A DNA stretch of 64,000 nt from Sipunculus nudus (Eukaryota; Annelida; Sipuncula; Golfingiida; Sipunculidae). Below are positions 1 to 10,820 of this stretch, one piece after another. Below the pieces are notes generated by a model, which was not told the origin of the DNA, made no database searches, and saw only the letters and a program-made list of their open reading frames with translations. Positions within the stretch are counted from its first letter, which is position 1; each line of letters opens with the position of its first letter. A program made the translations under genes and the position numbers. The stretch is taken from NCBI GenBank assembly GCA_026874595.1, contig CM049308.1:71460624-71524623 (forward strand), read 5' to 3'.

Positions 1-215
1 AATATCACAAAAGGTATTATGTCATGAACAAAACATCACAATATGGGTATTGATTCATGGAAAAAATATCACATTAGGCATGGTATTATGGGCAAAATAT
101 CACAATAGGTATTGTATCATGGACAAAATATCACAGTAGGCATCTTATCTTGGGCAAAATATCAGGATTGGTATCATATAATGAGCAAAGTAATGCAATA
201 GGCAAAGTATCATAA
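1..215. repeat. Short tandem repeat, unit about 31-33 bp, in an intron
   Basis: About six degenerate copies of a unit with the core aaaatatcacaataggtatt followed by a catgg(a/g)caa tail run head to tail from the window start. The stretch 1-439 lies upstream of the first recognised PLC-beta exon and is read as intron; nothing coding is seen in it. Confidence 0.7.
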
Positions 216-439
216 CAGCCTTAATTAAAGCAATGTCCTTTCTGTTTTTGGATCTTCAAGGGAATGGATTAATGTACACCTTTGGTAAAGCAATATATGG
301 TACCAGTACTTGGTTTCTGTTCAAAATGACCAGCTCAGCCCAGCTCCAGCTATGAAGATGACTCGTGTAAGTTCAAGCATGAGGGTTGACGTGTTTAGCT
401 GGAGTCATTCTGCATGTGATCTGTATGTTATTCAACCAG

Positions 440-559
440 GTTCAAAACCCAGCACAGCAACCCCAGGCAGCCCTCAGCGGACTGCTCTCAGTACAGAAAA
501 TGGCGTCTCACAGCAACAGGCACAAAAGATTGATGTCTTACAAACCACAAAGTTAAAGG
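440..559 (+). CDS. Phospholipase C-beta, exon a (linker before distal C-terminal domain)
   Basis: First exon of the PLC-beta gene that I can support. It encodes a low-complexity Ser/Thr/Pro/Gln stretch (SKPSTATPGSPQRTALS, then NGVSQQQAQK and VLQTTKLK), which fits the poorly conserved linker between the catalytic core and the coiled-coil tail. The donor is clear (G at 559, then gtaagt). The split codon G|AT joins in frame to the exon at 2661 and gives Asp-Pro-Asp. The acceptor used here (ag at 438-439, after ttattcaacc) is less certain; acceptors a few bases downstream are possible. Upstream exons carrying the PH, EF-hand, X/Y barrel and C2 domains are outside the window. Recognition rests on the following exons and on frame continuity. 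Confidence 0.6.
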
Positions 560-1229
560 GTAAGTTCTGATAGGCCCCACCAGATGGCACCTGTAAATAT
601 TGCATCATGGACAAGACCCAAGATGTGAAGGAGGTGGTACACCATTGAGAGCCGAGGGAACTATTGTTCAAAGTAATATTGTTTGTGAATCTGTGTACTG
701 CACATTGACTTATTGAAGCTTTGTGGAAGAGATGTGATATCTTCTGTTGTAAAATGAAAATCATATGATATCTGTAAATTTATATTTTTTTACTTTTCTT
801 TGTGATGTCATATTTTGTAGAGTAAATATTTGTCATAAATATATTAATTTGTCTCAGATCTATGATAGTATTTACAGCCAATTATAAGTAGAATAAATGA
901 TTCATGTAATCCTGAGAAGTAAAGATTTTAAAGCATTGTAATTTAAGTAAATATAATTCATTATTTTTGTAAATGATTTCATAAAATTAATTTGGTTTAA
1001 CAACTTGCTCAAACAGTTGAGATTTAGACTGCCTTCTTTTTTGACACATATTGGAATATTTCATTCAATGATGTCTCGCACAGTTATGCTACTTATAAGT
1101 CTCCATTGATATTTGTATCCACCAAAACAAAGTTTTACGGATACTATGTTTTAGACTGGGTACCGCCGCTGCGTTCGTTTCTGGAATAAAAATCTGAGAC
1201 CACTGGACAGATTTTTCCAAAACTTTACA

Positions 1230-1650
1230 CGATTATCGGGTCATGTGAACTGGTGTTCACTTATGGAAATCACTTATATCTTGGGAGTGGTTTGACTTCA
1301 ATGCCTAAAATTTTGCATGTATAAACATCTTGGATAGCTTTCTTGATTTTGTGGCTGGTTGCACCACCTACTTTCATGTTCAGTCTGCAGACATCTAGGC
1401 TTATATCTCAGGACTGGTTTGACGTATACTCCTGAAATTTTGCATGTGTACAGATCTGACATAGCTCTTTATCAGACACAAACCTGCGGCAACTGCAACC
1501 ATTTTTGCACAGCGTCTGTTTGTTTGTCTGTCATGGGATAAAATCACTCATATCTTGGCAGTGGTTTGACTTAACTGCCTAAAATCTTGCAATTGTATAC
1601 AACTTAGATAACTTTCCAGATTTTGTGGCAGGTGGCGCAACCTACATACA
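1230..1650 (-). repeat. 277-bp repeat family, two diverged copies, reverse orientation
   Basis: Two segments starting near 1265 and 1543 share 'atatcttgg(g/c)agtggtttgact', 'gcctaaaat', 'gatttttgtgg'-type blocks and a 'ggtggcgcaacctac' end. They are the reverse complement of the units at 26247-27010, with the same spacing of about 277 bp. Confidence 0.65.
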
Positions 1651-1976
1651 CATTTCAGCTGCAGACATCGATGCTAATATGCAACACACATCTCTCTATT
1701 TCCCCTTGCCACTCAATCCATGCCTCACTTCACCCGTCCCACTCTAGTTTCAGCAGATACACATAGTCGCTTGTCGACTACCCATATTCTAGTTTTTTCA
1801 GTAAAGACATCTATTGTAATATTTTAAAAATATAATCATTTTGTGTATATTTTATTTAAACTCCATGTCCATTCTTTCCAGTAAGGTAACAAGTAAATTC
1901 TCCCCATATCTTATGATTCTGCTAACTTCTGAGTAAGCATAGGCAATACTTTACCAGTAACTACTTGAACTGGCCC

Positions 1977-2288
1977 ATGTGCTTTAGAGGTAGAGCACAG
2001 GACTCAAAGCTGGGAGATGGCAAGTTCAAATCTCAGCCAAAATGATTCACAAATGAGAGCCACTTTCAGGAGTTGATCAGTGGTACGACCCAGCAATGGT
2101 GATGATTATTACACACTCAGGGTGACAGGTGCAGTAGTCACCAAGCCTGGTTGACACCAGGATATAAAGTAAGGGATGTGCTGCTGCCCTTTCACATTCT
2201 GAATAGAATTCCAGAATGGAATTCCGCAGATACCTGTTTATGCTAGCATTAAAAAAATGCATGCGGTTACTTCTATAAATAAAATATA
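1977..2288 (+). mobile_element. tRNA-derived SINE
   Basis: The head (1977-2041) is tRNA-like. It has a D-arm-like segment, gtgctttagaggtagagcac (box A), and a T-arm-like segment with loop ttcaaat in gcaagttcaaatctcagcc (box B). An unrelated body follows, and the element ends in an A/T-rich tail (aataaaatataaaaaaaa) at about 2288. This is the expected Pol III promoter plus body plus A-rich tail of a SINE. It sits in sense inside the PLC-beta intron. The 5' limit is approximate, and the family name is not known to me. Confidence 0.6.
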
Positions 2289-2660
2289 AAAAAAATGTAC
2301 ATTAATTCTTTAATAATTCTAAAATTTCATTTTGGGTTGGTATTGTTTGTAAAAAGATGGGGGTGAAAATACAATGAAGAATGACATGGGAAGAGCATGG
2401 GGATTTCTCAGTCATTGTGAAAGTGATGATGACAGATATTCTTACATTATAATACAAGAAAGGAGATAATTTCCATTTTGCCATCTTACTCCTAAATGTT
2501 GGAATATATATTATCTAAATTACTAAATCTTATACATTTACTTTTTCATTTGAAAATAATTATCAGTTCACTTGGCCTTTTGATTGTTTGAGTTCTGGAA
2601 ACTTACCATTATATGTAATCATTGTAGTACTAGATAGTTATTGCTTTATTTCCTTTGCAG

Positions 2661-2776
2661 ATCCTGACATCTTGGTGCCCATATCTTTAAGTGATTTAAG
2701 GGAATCTAAGGTGTACCTGAAAGTGCTCAGCAAGCTGGAGAAAGAGCTAGACAGTCTGAGGCGGAAACATGAAAAA
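2661..2776 (+). CDS. Phospholipase C-beta, exon b (start of coiled-coil C-terminal domain)
   Basis: The acceptor is strong (tttatttcctttgcag ending at 2660); the donor is gtgagt from 2777. The exon encodes (D)PDILVPISLSDLRES, KVYLKVLSKL and EKELDSLRRKHEK. This matches the motif that opens the distal C-terminal domain in PLC-beta proteins: a short 'L-x-x-S/Q-K-x-Y/F-x-K-x-x-K-x-x-K-E-L-x-x-L-x-x-K-H' helix. The family protein hydrolyses phosphatidylinositol 4,5-bisphosphate to IP3 and diacylglycerol at the plasma membrane downstream of G-alpha-q. The distal domain binds membrane and supports G-alpha-q activation. The exon ends in phase 0. I cannot tell from this part alone which PLC-beta paralogue it is. 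Confidence 0.85.
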
Positions 2777-3050
2777 GTGAGTCAGAACATGTCAGTATGT
2801 ATTCATGAATGTGATGTCAGAACAAGTCAGAGTGTATAGTCATAAATATGAGTCAGAACATGTCAGTATGTAGTAATGAATGTGATGTCAGAACAAGTCA
2901 GAGTGTATAGTCATAAATATGAGTCAGATCATGTCAATATGAAGTCATGAACATAAGTGAGTCAGAACAAGTTAATATGTTGTCATGAATGTGATGTCAG
3001 AACAAGTCAGTTTGTATAGTCAAAAAACATGAGTCAGAACTTGTCAATAT
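2777..3050 (+). repeat. 71-bp tandem repeat starting at a splice donor
   Basis: Nearly identical units start at about 2779, 2850 and 2921 (gagtcaga(a/t)catgtca...), and more degenerate copies run to about 3050. The period is 71 bp. The exon's own donor (gtgagtcagaac) is the first copy of the unit's start. Confidence 0.85.
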
Positions 3051-3175
3051 GTATGTAGACATGAAAAGAAAGTAATAACAAGCCAATATATAATTAAATG
3101 TTTATCTCCAAGTTTGAAATATATCTGATATTATAATATAAAGGTTTTGAAGGTTCATGTAAAGACTAGTTTAGA

Positions 3176-3420
3176 CTACACTTTGTTTGGGATCTGTCAT
3201 GCATGTGCAAACTAGAACCTCTGGTTGTACAGCCTTTTTATTTTAAACAGACATGGGGACTGTTTACTAACATGCAGAACCATAACAAAGTGTCAGACAG
3301 CTAAAGGTTAGGTACTGAGACCATGTGCTTGGATGGTTTTGCCTTTTACTTTGGTATTAAGCGAAAGGTAAGTGATAGTGTTAAAGAACAGGCATAATAT
3401 TGTTCAGTATTATGTCCTTT
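3176..3420 (+). repeat. Interspersed repeat, about 240 bp, copy 1
   Basis: Shares blocks with 55640-55890 and 59290-59525: an 'acctctgg' start, 'gtactgagac' followed by a 'gtgcttggatggttttg' block, and a 'gatagtgt' then 'caggcataatattg' end. This copy lies in the PLC-beta intron 2777-3628. No coding content is seen. Confidence 0.6.
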
Positions 3421-3628
3421 TAATGTGAGGTATTGTGCTGGAACATGCATTAGGTACATAGTCATTAGGTTTAGTAATTTAATTCATTAAGTAGCTTTCA
3501 TAGCCAATATTTTCTCAGGATCCTCTGAATCACTGTGTGGCATAAGCTTTATACATTGCACTAAATGCCCAGAGGCAATGTTTTAAAATGACAAATCCTG
3601 GCCTGTAGTGCTGTGCTTGTGTTTCCAG

Positions 3629-3823
3629 GCCAGGAACAGCCTGATAGAGATGCATGAACTACAGGAGGAGAAGTTGTTACAGTCACACGTCAAACAGAAA
3701 ACCACCATTGAGAAAACTCAGCAGAAGGCCAGCAAGAAGGCATCAAAACGAGGCAACCCTGAGGAAATGTCAGCAAAACATCATGAGGAGATGGCCTCAC
3801 TCCTCAGAGAGCAACAAGTCAAG
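3629..3823 (+). CDS. Phospholipase C-beta, exon c (coiled coil)
   Basis: 195 bp, 65 codons, phase 0 at both ends. The acceptor is cttgtgtttccag (to 3628) and the donor is gtgagg from 3824. The product is strongly helical and charged: ARNSLIEMHELQEEKLLQ, then a Lys-rich stretch with KKASKR, then MSAKHHEEMASLLREQQVK. This is typical of the long antiparallel coiled coil of the PLC-beta C-terminus, whose basic patches face the membrane. It follows exon b in frame. A small exon could be missed in either flanking intron, but the helix reads continuously into the exon at 7082. Confidence 0.82.
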
Positions 3824-4088
3824 GTGAGGTACAGTGATGCAGGACTCAAGTCCAGACTTGAGCCCTTTTTTTCAAGGACTTGGACTCAGGCTTGGACTTA
3901 GTGAACTTTGACTGGACTTAGGCTCTGAGGAAAGGACCAAATAAATCAGTCTTACATCAAGCTGAAAAATAAACTTTCTCTTCTTATGCTTAGTTCTACT
4001 AAAAATAGTGTAAGATTGCAATCATGGTTTGTTTAAACACTTCATAGAGCCTAATTAAATGTCTTCGACTCAAATTGCAAGGATTGCA

Positions 4089-4370
4089 ACTGGCAGGGTC
4101 TTGGACATGGACTCAAAGCCCAAGGACTCTGACTTGGACTTAACTGGCAGGGTCTTGGAATTGAAATCAAAACCCAAAGACTCTAGACATGGACTCAACT
4201 GGCAGGGTCTTGGAATTGGACTCAAAACCCAGAACTCTGACTTCAACTCAGCTAGCTAGGTCTTGGACTTTGACACTTAGTCCAAGGACTCTGATTTAAA
4301 CTCAACTGGCAGGGTTTCAGACTTGGACTGTACTGGCAGGGTCATGGTCTTGGACTCAACGCAGACTCAG
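4089..4370 (+). repeat. 54-55-bp tandem repeat (actggcagggtcttgga units)
   Basis: Units beginning actggcagggtcttgga start at 4089, 4143 and 4198 and continue, more diverged, to about 4370. The surroundings from 3840 share the 'ttggact' word. An open frame across the repeat (4059-4259) follows from the repeat period and is not taken as coding. Confidence 0.75.
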
Positions 4371-5543
4371 ATAGTGTGGACTTTATTTCAACACTGGTGA
4401 GATAATGAGTCAAAATGAACCTCTAGAATGTATTCCTGATTCACTGTAGAACCTATAACCAGGGTAAATCTGAGGTACTGAATGCCATATTTTTATGACC
4501 CCAGTCCTCAAAGATGAGACCAATGCTGTCTGAGACTATTTCCCAGAACAAAGTCAGATTATATACTTATCACATCCCAGTTTAAATCCATACTTTCTTT
4601 ATTCCATGTCTCAAGATTAAATGGTCTGTTTAGTTCTGAGTCCCTCCACCAGATGCCATCATCAGCCTCTGTACCTTTTGTGGACACAAATATACAAAAA
4701 CAAAAAAGGACCCTGTCTCTCAATCCAGGGCAGCCTGACATGTAAACTATAATCACCTCAATTTCAGTCTGTTCACAAGTATTTTAACTAAATTTTTTTT
4801 AACTTTTTAGATGTTCATAAAATTAAGGAATTTTACATAACAAATCTTTAAATTCCATTTGCTTATAAAAAAATCAACATTATCCACATGAAATACTTTT
4901 AATATATATATTTAGGTATAAAATAACAATGCCATGAGAAATATTAATATCATATAACTATCTAGATATAGGGAATATCAGTCATGATTTTACCATCTGC
5001 AGTGAAGGCATCTTTTCACAAAATATCTGTATTTGAATTATAGACATTGTAGTAAAACTTAGCCTCCAACTAAATGCATGCTGTGCTACAAAGCATGACA
5101 GTATAATAATTATTAAACATATTTTTAGAATCATTGATAAGAAACTGGCGATGCCACTGGTGTCCATCAACAATACTATAATGTTGTTGCCAATCAGAAA
5201 ATGTGTATTGACAACCACAGTGCAACCACAATGTATTAATTTACATTACCAGGTGAACATAGGAGTTACATCTAGAATCAGGTCACACAATAGAAACATT
5301 AGAGATTTATTGAACCAGCCCATGTCTTGTTAATCAAATACAAGCTGGTGTTGATACATTTATTGTCGGGTTAGACGGTTATTGATCAGGGTCACTATGA
5401 CCATATTACCTGTCTGTGAGGGAACACAACAGTAAATTATAGAGCTCACTCTGATAGTTGGCAGCTATAATGTTTTCTTATCCATGTGTATGTGTATGTG
5501 AACCACCTGGCGCAGGCTCATTCTCTGTGTGACATCACAAGTA

Positions 5544-6618
5544 CAGTGAAACCCTGGGCTGCGGACACCCGGCTAGAGCCGCATGTCACTGACAGTCTTC
5601 AGTACAACCAAACAGTTTTACTACTTTAGGAACCCCTCCAGGGTGGACTTCCCACTATTCAGGACAATGAACAATTTTCCCCCAACCAACATGTAAAATT
5701 ACCTCTGCTAATGGACACATAAACAGCCACATTGGCCGGTGACAGTACAAATACTTTGTACCTGAAATCATGTTCTGCTTCTTATAAGCATCTCAGCACA
5801 TAGGTAGCTATGGTAACAAACTTAAAGACATTTTCACTCCATTTACCTCGAAGTTAGCTTGTAATTTGTTATCAAAATGTGACGGTACTTTCCAAGTTCC
5901 CATTATGCCAAACTTTAATTTTAATGAAATAGTCATCCTGATTTACGGCCTTATTATTCTGCTATTGGCACCTGATCCAGTTTGATAATGTATTTGACAG
6001 GTGTTACACACATGAACCGTCATGGGTCATGACCTTCCATCGGACAGGGGACTTGGTTAGGCTTTAGATCAAAAGTGATTGAAGACGTTTATGAGGCACC
6101 TATTTGGTGATTGATATGGTCATTCATTGCTCATAATGATGAACTCATAATTTCATTGAGTCATTCATGTGTCAGCCCCTTTAAATGAAGTATTAAGGAT
6201 AAGGTGATCCATGGCCCTGACATGAGCCAATAGCCAGTGGTTTGACATACATCTCATGGATATGAGTCACACGAGCCAATCACAAGGGATGTAGAATACA
6301 CCTTTAATTTATTCGTCCTTAGCTTTGCCATAACATGAATATTAATATAGCCAAGATTAAGAAATGTTGAGAGGTTAGAAATCATTTTAGTTAACATAAT
6401 TCATTCAGGATCATGAAAAGACTATGTAATTAAGAATTTTAATGGATATAAGTGAAATGCATTGAACAACACACATCATATCTGCAAGAAAGTCCTGCTA
6501 CTCTCGGACATCTGGCCACAGCATGATCCCTTGGCCCAAACCCCTCTGGGCCATACACGCCACTATTATGGACAAATCGTCCAGTCCCCTGACTGTCTGC
6601 TCAAGAGGGGTTTCACTG
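5544..6618. mobile_element. TA-flanked inverted-repeat element, 1.07 kb, non-autonomous
   Basis: Left end ta|cagtgaaaccct (5542-5555) and right end aggggtttcactg|ta (6606-6620) are inverted copies of each other with TA dinucleotides outside. Sub-terminal GC-rich segments (5556-5600 and 6500-6600) are loosely complementary. TA target use and a CAGT start resemble the Tc1/mariner group (family knowledge). No transposase is encoded. A smaller relative lies at 10659-10820. Confidence 0.55.
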
Positions 6619-7081
6619 TATATAACTATATCACAAATATACACTATATATGTTGTATTGGTAGAGTTATTTATATAACAGAGAGTGACAACATTTCTAT
6701 TTATTTAGGTTTGAAATGCAACATAAAAATTGTGAAAAATTCTGTTCCTCATTTATATGACAGGATTGTTTTAATAACATAGGCTACAGGTGTGTCAGTG
6801 TAATAAAAGATTGTCACTACCATCAGATTTTCCACATGATTTTTATAAGCAGAAATAATTAATAAAACAAGTCATTTGATGGCTTACAAGTAGTTGTTAG
6901 CCACAGTTTCCAGAGTGTCATGCCAATACTTAATTTGCATAATGTCAATTACCTATTTTCATGTTTGATTTTTATAAGTTATTATTTAATCATTTATCAT
7001 CATGTCATAGATATTTTTATTCAAGTTTTAAATGATTAGGAAATGTAATAATTTTCTCATTGTGATATTATTACTTGACAG

Positions 7082-7353
7082 CACCAAGAAATGAAACAGG
7101 CCCATACCGAGGCATACATCACACTATGCAAAGAGCAGTACAAAGCCGAACTGGACATGCACTTGAAGTTCCACCCAATACAATACGACACACTAGGAAC
7201 ACACCTGACATCAATGCAAGATGCACAGATGACACAACTTGACGATATCCACGACCAGGAAGTGGCCGACCTAAAGAAAAAACTGGACGCTCAGAGCCGT
7301 GAGGAAATGAAAATATTGGCGAAGAAACATAAAGACCGCAATGAACTCTCAAG
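7082..7353 (+). CDS. Phospholipase C-beta, exon d (coiled coil core)
   Basis: The largest exon here: 272 bp, phase 0 in and phase 2 out. Its acceptor is ttattacttgacag. It encodes HQEMKQAHTEAYITLCKEQY, KAELDMHLKFHPIQYDTL, MQDAQMTQLDDIHDQEVADL, KKKLDAQSREEMKIL and AKKHKDRNELS. The 'L-x-x-x-H-x-x-E-V/M-x-x-L-K-x-x-x-D' and 'A-K-K-H-K-D-R-N-E-L' segments are hallmarks of the PLC-beta distal C-terminal domain. The donor is weak (aag|gtcata), but the split codon AG|A restores Arg, and the next exon continues the conserved sequence exactly, which fixes the junction. Confidence 0.9.
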
Positions 7354-8009
7354 GTCATATCTCACATGTTATTCCATATTGATTTTTAAGTATTTTAACA
7401 TTTTTATTGTAACAAAAATTAAATTTTTAATTTTAACAGGAAAAACATGATAGAGCAAAAAAGAAATACTAGGGTATTTTCTTGAAATTTTATACAAGTC
7501 CACCTTAAATTGGTTTGATCATGAAACTTTCATCTATATATATATATACCGTTAGAAATAACACTGCCTCATGTTTTAAATATTATAGACTTTTTGGGGC
7601 TTATAAAAATTTAAAACAACTTTTGGTTTGATTTTAAATATTGTTTTTGTCATTGATCAGTTGAACAGACTTGGACACACATGTCCCTGTACATGAAGTC
7701 TCTTCCTTTGGCCATATAACATCAACATGACCAATATGCAGGGATGGATCAAAGATTTTCAGGGGGGGGGGGGGGTTTACAGGAATAATACTCTAAAACT
7801 TCATTACTCCCAGGGGATGGGGGAGCAAAAAAAGGAAATTTCTTTTAAGTAAGGGGCCCTTATGTGGATGGCTGTAACCTCACTCCTAGATCTCTATTTA
7901 ATTTTCTTTAAAAAGTTTAGCAGTGAATCAGTGGAAGACATTTAAATTAACATTAAGTCCTTATACCTGTTTTACTGGGTCTATATTGCTGATGTTTCTT
8001 TTTCTAAAG
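7354..8009 (+). other. PLC-beta intron (0.66 kb)
   Basis: AT-rich intron with a 13-base poly-G tract near 7763-7776 and a short TA run near 7543. Nothing else is seen. Confidence 0.7.
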
Positions 8010-8067
8010 ACTGAAGCGGGAAGCCCAGACAAAGCATATAAATATGGCTGTACAAGAAAGACAAAAG
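8010..8067 (+). CDS. Phospholipase C-beta, exon e
   Basis: 58-bp exon. Its acceptor is gtttctttttctaaag and its donor gtaagt from 8068. After completing the split Arg codon it reads LKREAQTKHINMAVQERQK in one frame, ending in phase 0. The sequence joins seamlessly to '...HKDRNELSR' from exon d and to 'LRDILEKRK' in exon f, keeping the heptad-like helix of the PLC-beta tail. Confidence 0.88.
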
Positions 8068-8448
8068 GTAAGTTATTTTTCAGAAAAAGTTTTATGGTTA
8101 ATTTTCATTATTGTATTAAAATTTTAGATACTAGAAATCCACACATAGTTATGCTTGCTTATATATATATATATTGTTTACTATATTAATAAATTAATAA
8201 TGTTTGTATAAATGATTTAATTGACCAAACCTACTGATTAACATAAAAACTGCATAGATATTCAAATATAAAAAAAAAACAAATTTAAATCAAGATATTT
8301 TGTTCATGATACATGATGATCAATATTATATACTATTATTTCTACATCTACCAGATATATATACAGTGATGTTTTTCTGTATTATGGTAAAAGAAATTCA
8401 TGCAAGCACAGGGCACCTTATGAAGCTTCTATCTTTTCTCTTTGCCAG
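8068..8448 (+). other. PLC-beta intron (0.38 kb)
   Basis: AT-rich intron with a short TA run near 8160. No features were found beyond its splice signals (gtaagt and tctctttgccag). Confidence 0.7.
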
Positions 8449-8535
8449 CTGCGAGATATTCTGGAGAAGAGAAAATCTGAGCTCACTGAAAAACATGAGG
8501 GCATACGTAAAATACTGGACACAGAACGGGAGGAG
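8449..8535 (+). CDS. Phospholipase C-beta, exon f
   Basis: 87 bp, 29 codons, phase 0/0. The acceptor is cttttctctttgccag and the donor gtaggt from 8536. It encodes LRDILEKRKSELTEKHEGIR then KILDTEREE. This continues the charged coiled coil with no break in frame to exon g. Confidence 0.88.
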
Positions 8536-8963
8536 GTAGGTCCACTAAGGGTCATGTTATGGCCAGAGGTGACCAATCAATAAATGGAAGTTTATGACAG
8601 ATTTCTTAACCATCAAAATATGTATAAGAAATCAAGAAAAAATAAATCCAACACATTTTATTAACTAAGCTGACCACAAGTCATTTGAACTATTTAGCTC
8701 TTCCATCTAGATATATATGTGAACAGATCACAAATAAAAACTATTTTAGCAACAGCTCTAAAAATTTGCATATTGTCATGTGTTAGGTGAGTAAAAGAAC
8801 AAACATGCATTACATACTTTTAATTTTTTTCTGTTCCTGAAGTGTATTCCTTTTCAAATATGATATTTTTTACACTATCTGTACATGATAATTTGTCACT
8901 GATATCTATTATACACATTCTGAATGTGATATTTTAAATCTCAAATTTTCTGTGTAATAACAG
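8536..8963 (+). other. PLC-beta intron (0.43 kb)
   Basis: AT-rich, CpG-poor intron. Nothing is seen beyond splice signals; the acceptor (tgtgtaataacag) has a poor pyrimidine tract. Confidence 0.65.
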
Positions 8964-9107
8964 AGACTAGCCACCCTGCAAGAGGAGTATGATACCAAAT
9001 GTAGGAAAATAGAAGAGGAACACCAGAGTAGTAAAGCTGTGAACGGAACCAGCAACCAACAACCAATGGCCCGCGTTAACAGTCAGGACAGGTTGACAGA
9101 GATGTAA
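8964..9107 (+). CDS. Phospholipase C-beta, last coding exon (stop TAA at 9105)
   Basis: Encodes RLATLQEEYDTKCRKIEEEH and then a Ser/Asn/Gln-rich unstructured tail ending QDRLTEM before TAA. The switch from coiled coil to a short disordered end is normal for PLC-beta C-termini, which often carry PDZ-binding tails (family knowledge). LTEM itself is not a canonical class I motif. The seven exons total 992 bp, about 330 codons, against about 1,100-1,250 residues for the whole family protein. The stop overlaps a possible donor (gat|gtaagc at 9104), so an isoform skipping this stop is conceivable. Confidence 0.82.
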   Translation, partial: RLATLQEEYDTKCRKIEEEHQSSKAVNGTSNQQPMARVNSQDRLTEM

Positions 9108-10023
9108 GCCCTGAGTGTGGCGTAGTGTCTAGCATCCTGAACTCGTTGGTTAATATGTTGGTTGTGTTGGATTTGTCTGTCAGTGACTTTTGTTTAGGGC
9201 ATGCATAGGTTGTGTTTATGTTAAGCATTGTTGATGTCACCCTAACCTTGTGTTGTACTCACATTAGGAATGCAGACAATTGTGTTTAAGATGGCTGCCA
9301 TGCACATGTTTTGTAATAACTGGTAGAAATACCAACTTTTTATTTTGTTGCATATCAGGGCACAAACTTTAAGTTAAAGCTCTCAATTTACATATTTTAG
9401 ATAAGAGGAGAAATACAAAAATACTTAAGCTCTTACTTAAACATCTAAACTAGGTATTTTGAGTGGAAGATAAAGCAGTAATATCCTGAAACCTAATGAT
9501 TAATTGTTCAGTTTAGTTTATCAGAATTGGAACAAATGATTTTGGTAAAACAAAAATTCAGAGATGGTTAAATTTCTAAAGTGCTTGTTTTTGTGTGTAA
9601 TTTTATCATTTGAGCTGGTCACAGCTAAAATATGTCTTCCATGATTTTGATAAGTCACTATACTTTTTCAAAACATATTATTATGGTTTTTTTTATTTCA
9701 AAGCTAAATACTTAGATTGCTTACTTAACCTGAGTTTTACCTGAAACTGGTCACTCAGTATTACTTTTGATTGAAAAAAAATATATATTTATTATGAAAA
9801 GTGACAATGGCAATGCAAATAAACCTTGGTGCTATAGACCCAACTGTAAAATCTGTAGTAGAAGTCGTGGCTGGTATTAGGAAAGCAAAGTTCAAAGTGA
9901 TATTTTTTTTGACAAAGTCAAAGTGTGGCTTAATTATGATTCAATATGTAGATATCAGTAGCTAAGATTTTCAGAAAAGAATCTTAATTTCTGGATCACT
10001 TATTGTCTGTACTGTAATATATA

Positions 10024-10100
10024 CAGTGAAACCTTGTTGTGTCAAAGTTGAAGGGACCCTAAGAAAACTTTGACACATCCGAGGTACTGGGGTCGTGTAA
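10024..10100 (+). mobile_element. Partial CAGTGAAACC element
   Basis: One end only: ta|cagtgaaacctt, then a small foldback (ttgtgtcaaag ... ctttgacacatcc). No matching right end was found downstream, so this is a truncated relative of 10659-10820. Confidence 0.4.
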
Positions 10101-10658
10101 TGTTAAAATTTTAACTGAGACCCAGATTCTAAAGTTAAAATCAATACATTGAATGCTTTTGAGCTGTGATTAAAATTATATGCTTGCAGTTAGTTTTGCA
10201 AATGGGGCCTGTCTTGCTGTTATGCATCATGTGGTAGCAGGCTGTTGCATCATGGCTGTAACATTATTTATTATATTTTTGCTAAATTGTTGATTACATG
10301 CTTTTCATTTATGCTTTATTTTAATAAATGGTCTGGTGAATATTTTTCATTGAATCACATTTGATACTAAATATAGGAAACCTTTATTTATGACACCCCT
10401 AGTATAATGGAATATTCAAGTTGTAGATGCCAAGAGGCCATACAGAGTTATCTCACACAGTATAGAGGTAACTGCAACATCTCTTTTTCAGGTGCTCATC
10501 ATAGGGAGGTGGCTTGTAAGGGGAGGTTTCCCTGTTCATGAAATATAAAACATGTTATTTATAAGGAGAAATTATTCATAGTTTTGGCATGGTGTTTGCT
10601 CATTTATATGATATATATTATTTTTGCACATAGGGAAGGCTATATATATTAATATATA

Positions 10659-10820
10659 CAGTGGAACCTGGATGAGAGACCACCTTTCTAATAAGACCAA
10701 CCTTACGTGAACAAAAAACATTCAGACTGGTTATATAACCAGTATCTCTCAAAAGACCACAGGTGAAATATACCTTTTTTGACCAGTCCCACGGGTTGTC
10801 TTATTACACAGGTTTCACTG
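10659..10820. mobile_element. MITE-like element, 162 bp, TA-flanked
   Basis: Terminal inverted repeats cagtggaacct (10659-10669) and aggtttcactg (10810-10820) are flanked by TA on both sides (10657-58, 10821-22). The interior carries paired 'agaccac' words in opposite orientation. There is no coding capacity. It is the same terminal family as 5544-6618. Confidence 0.65.

Larger units (their letters stand above)
560..2660 (+). other. PLC-beta intron (2.1 kb)
   Basis: GT-AG intron between exons at 559 and 2661. It is AT-rich and CpG-poor. It carries two reverse-oriented copies of the 277-bp repeat family (1230-1650) and a tRNA-derived SINE (1977-2288). No coding exon was seen. Confidence 0.65.
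3824..7081 (+). other. PLC-beta intron (3.3 kb) with repeats
   Basis: GT-AG intron. It holds a 54-bp tandem repeat (4089-4370) and a TA-flanked inverted-repeat element (5544-6618). The rest is AT-rich and CpG-poor, with nothing recognised. Confidence 0.65.

Noticed and set aside
1-215. Regularly spaced repeats considered as a CRISPR-like array
   Set aside because: Units are contiguous and degenerate with no unique spacers, and the window is eukaryotic.
4059-4259. Open frame of repeated GRVLDM/SKPKDS units, possibly a repetitive protein
   Set aside because: It is a translation of a 54-55-bp tandem repeat inside a PLC-beta intron; the frame breaks when the unit length changes to 55 bp.
5541-6620. 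Considered as an autonomous DNA transposon
   Set aside because: No transposase frame between the inverted ends; kept as a non-autonomous element.
7119-7358. Minus-strand frame opposite PLC-beta exon d
   Set aside because: Shadow of the real coding exon on the other strand.
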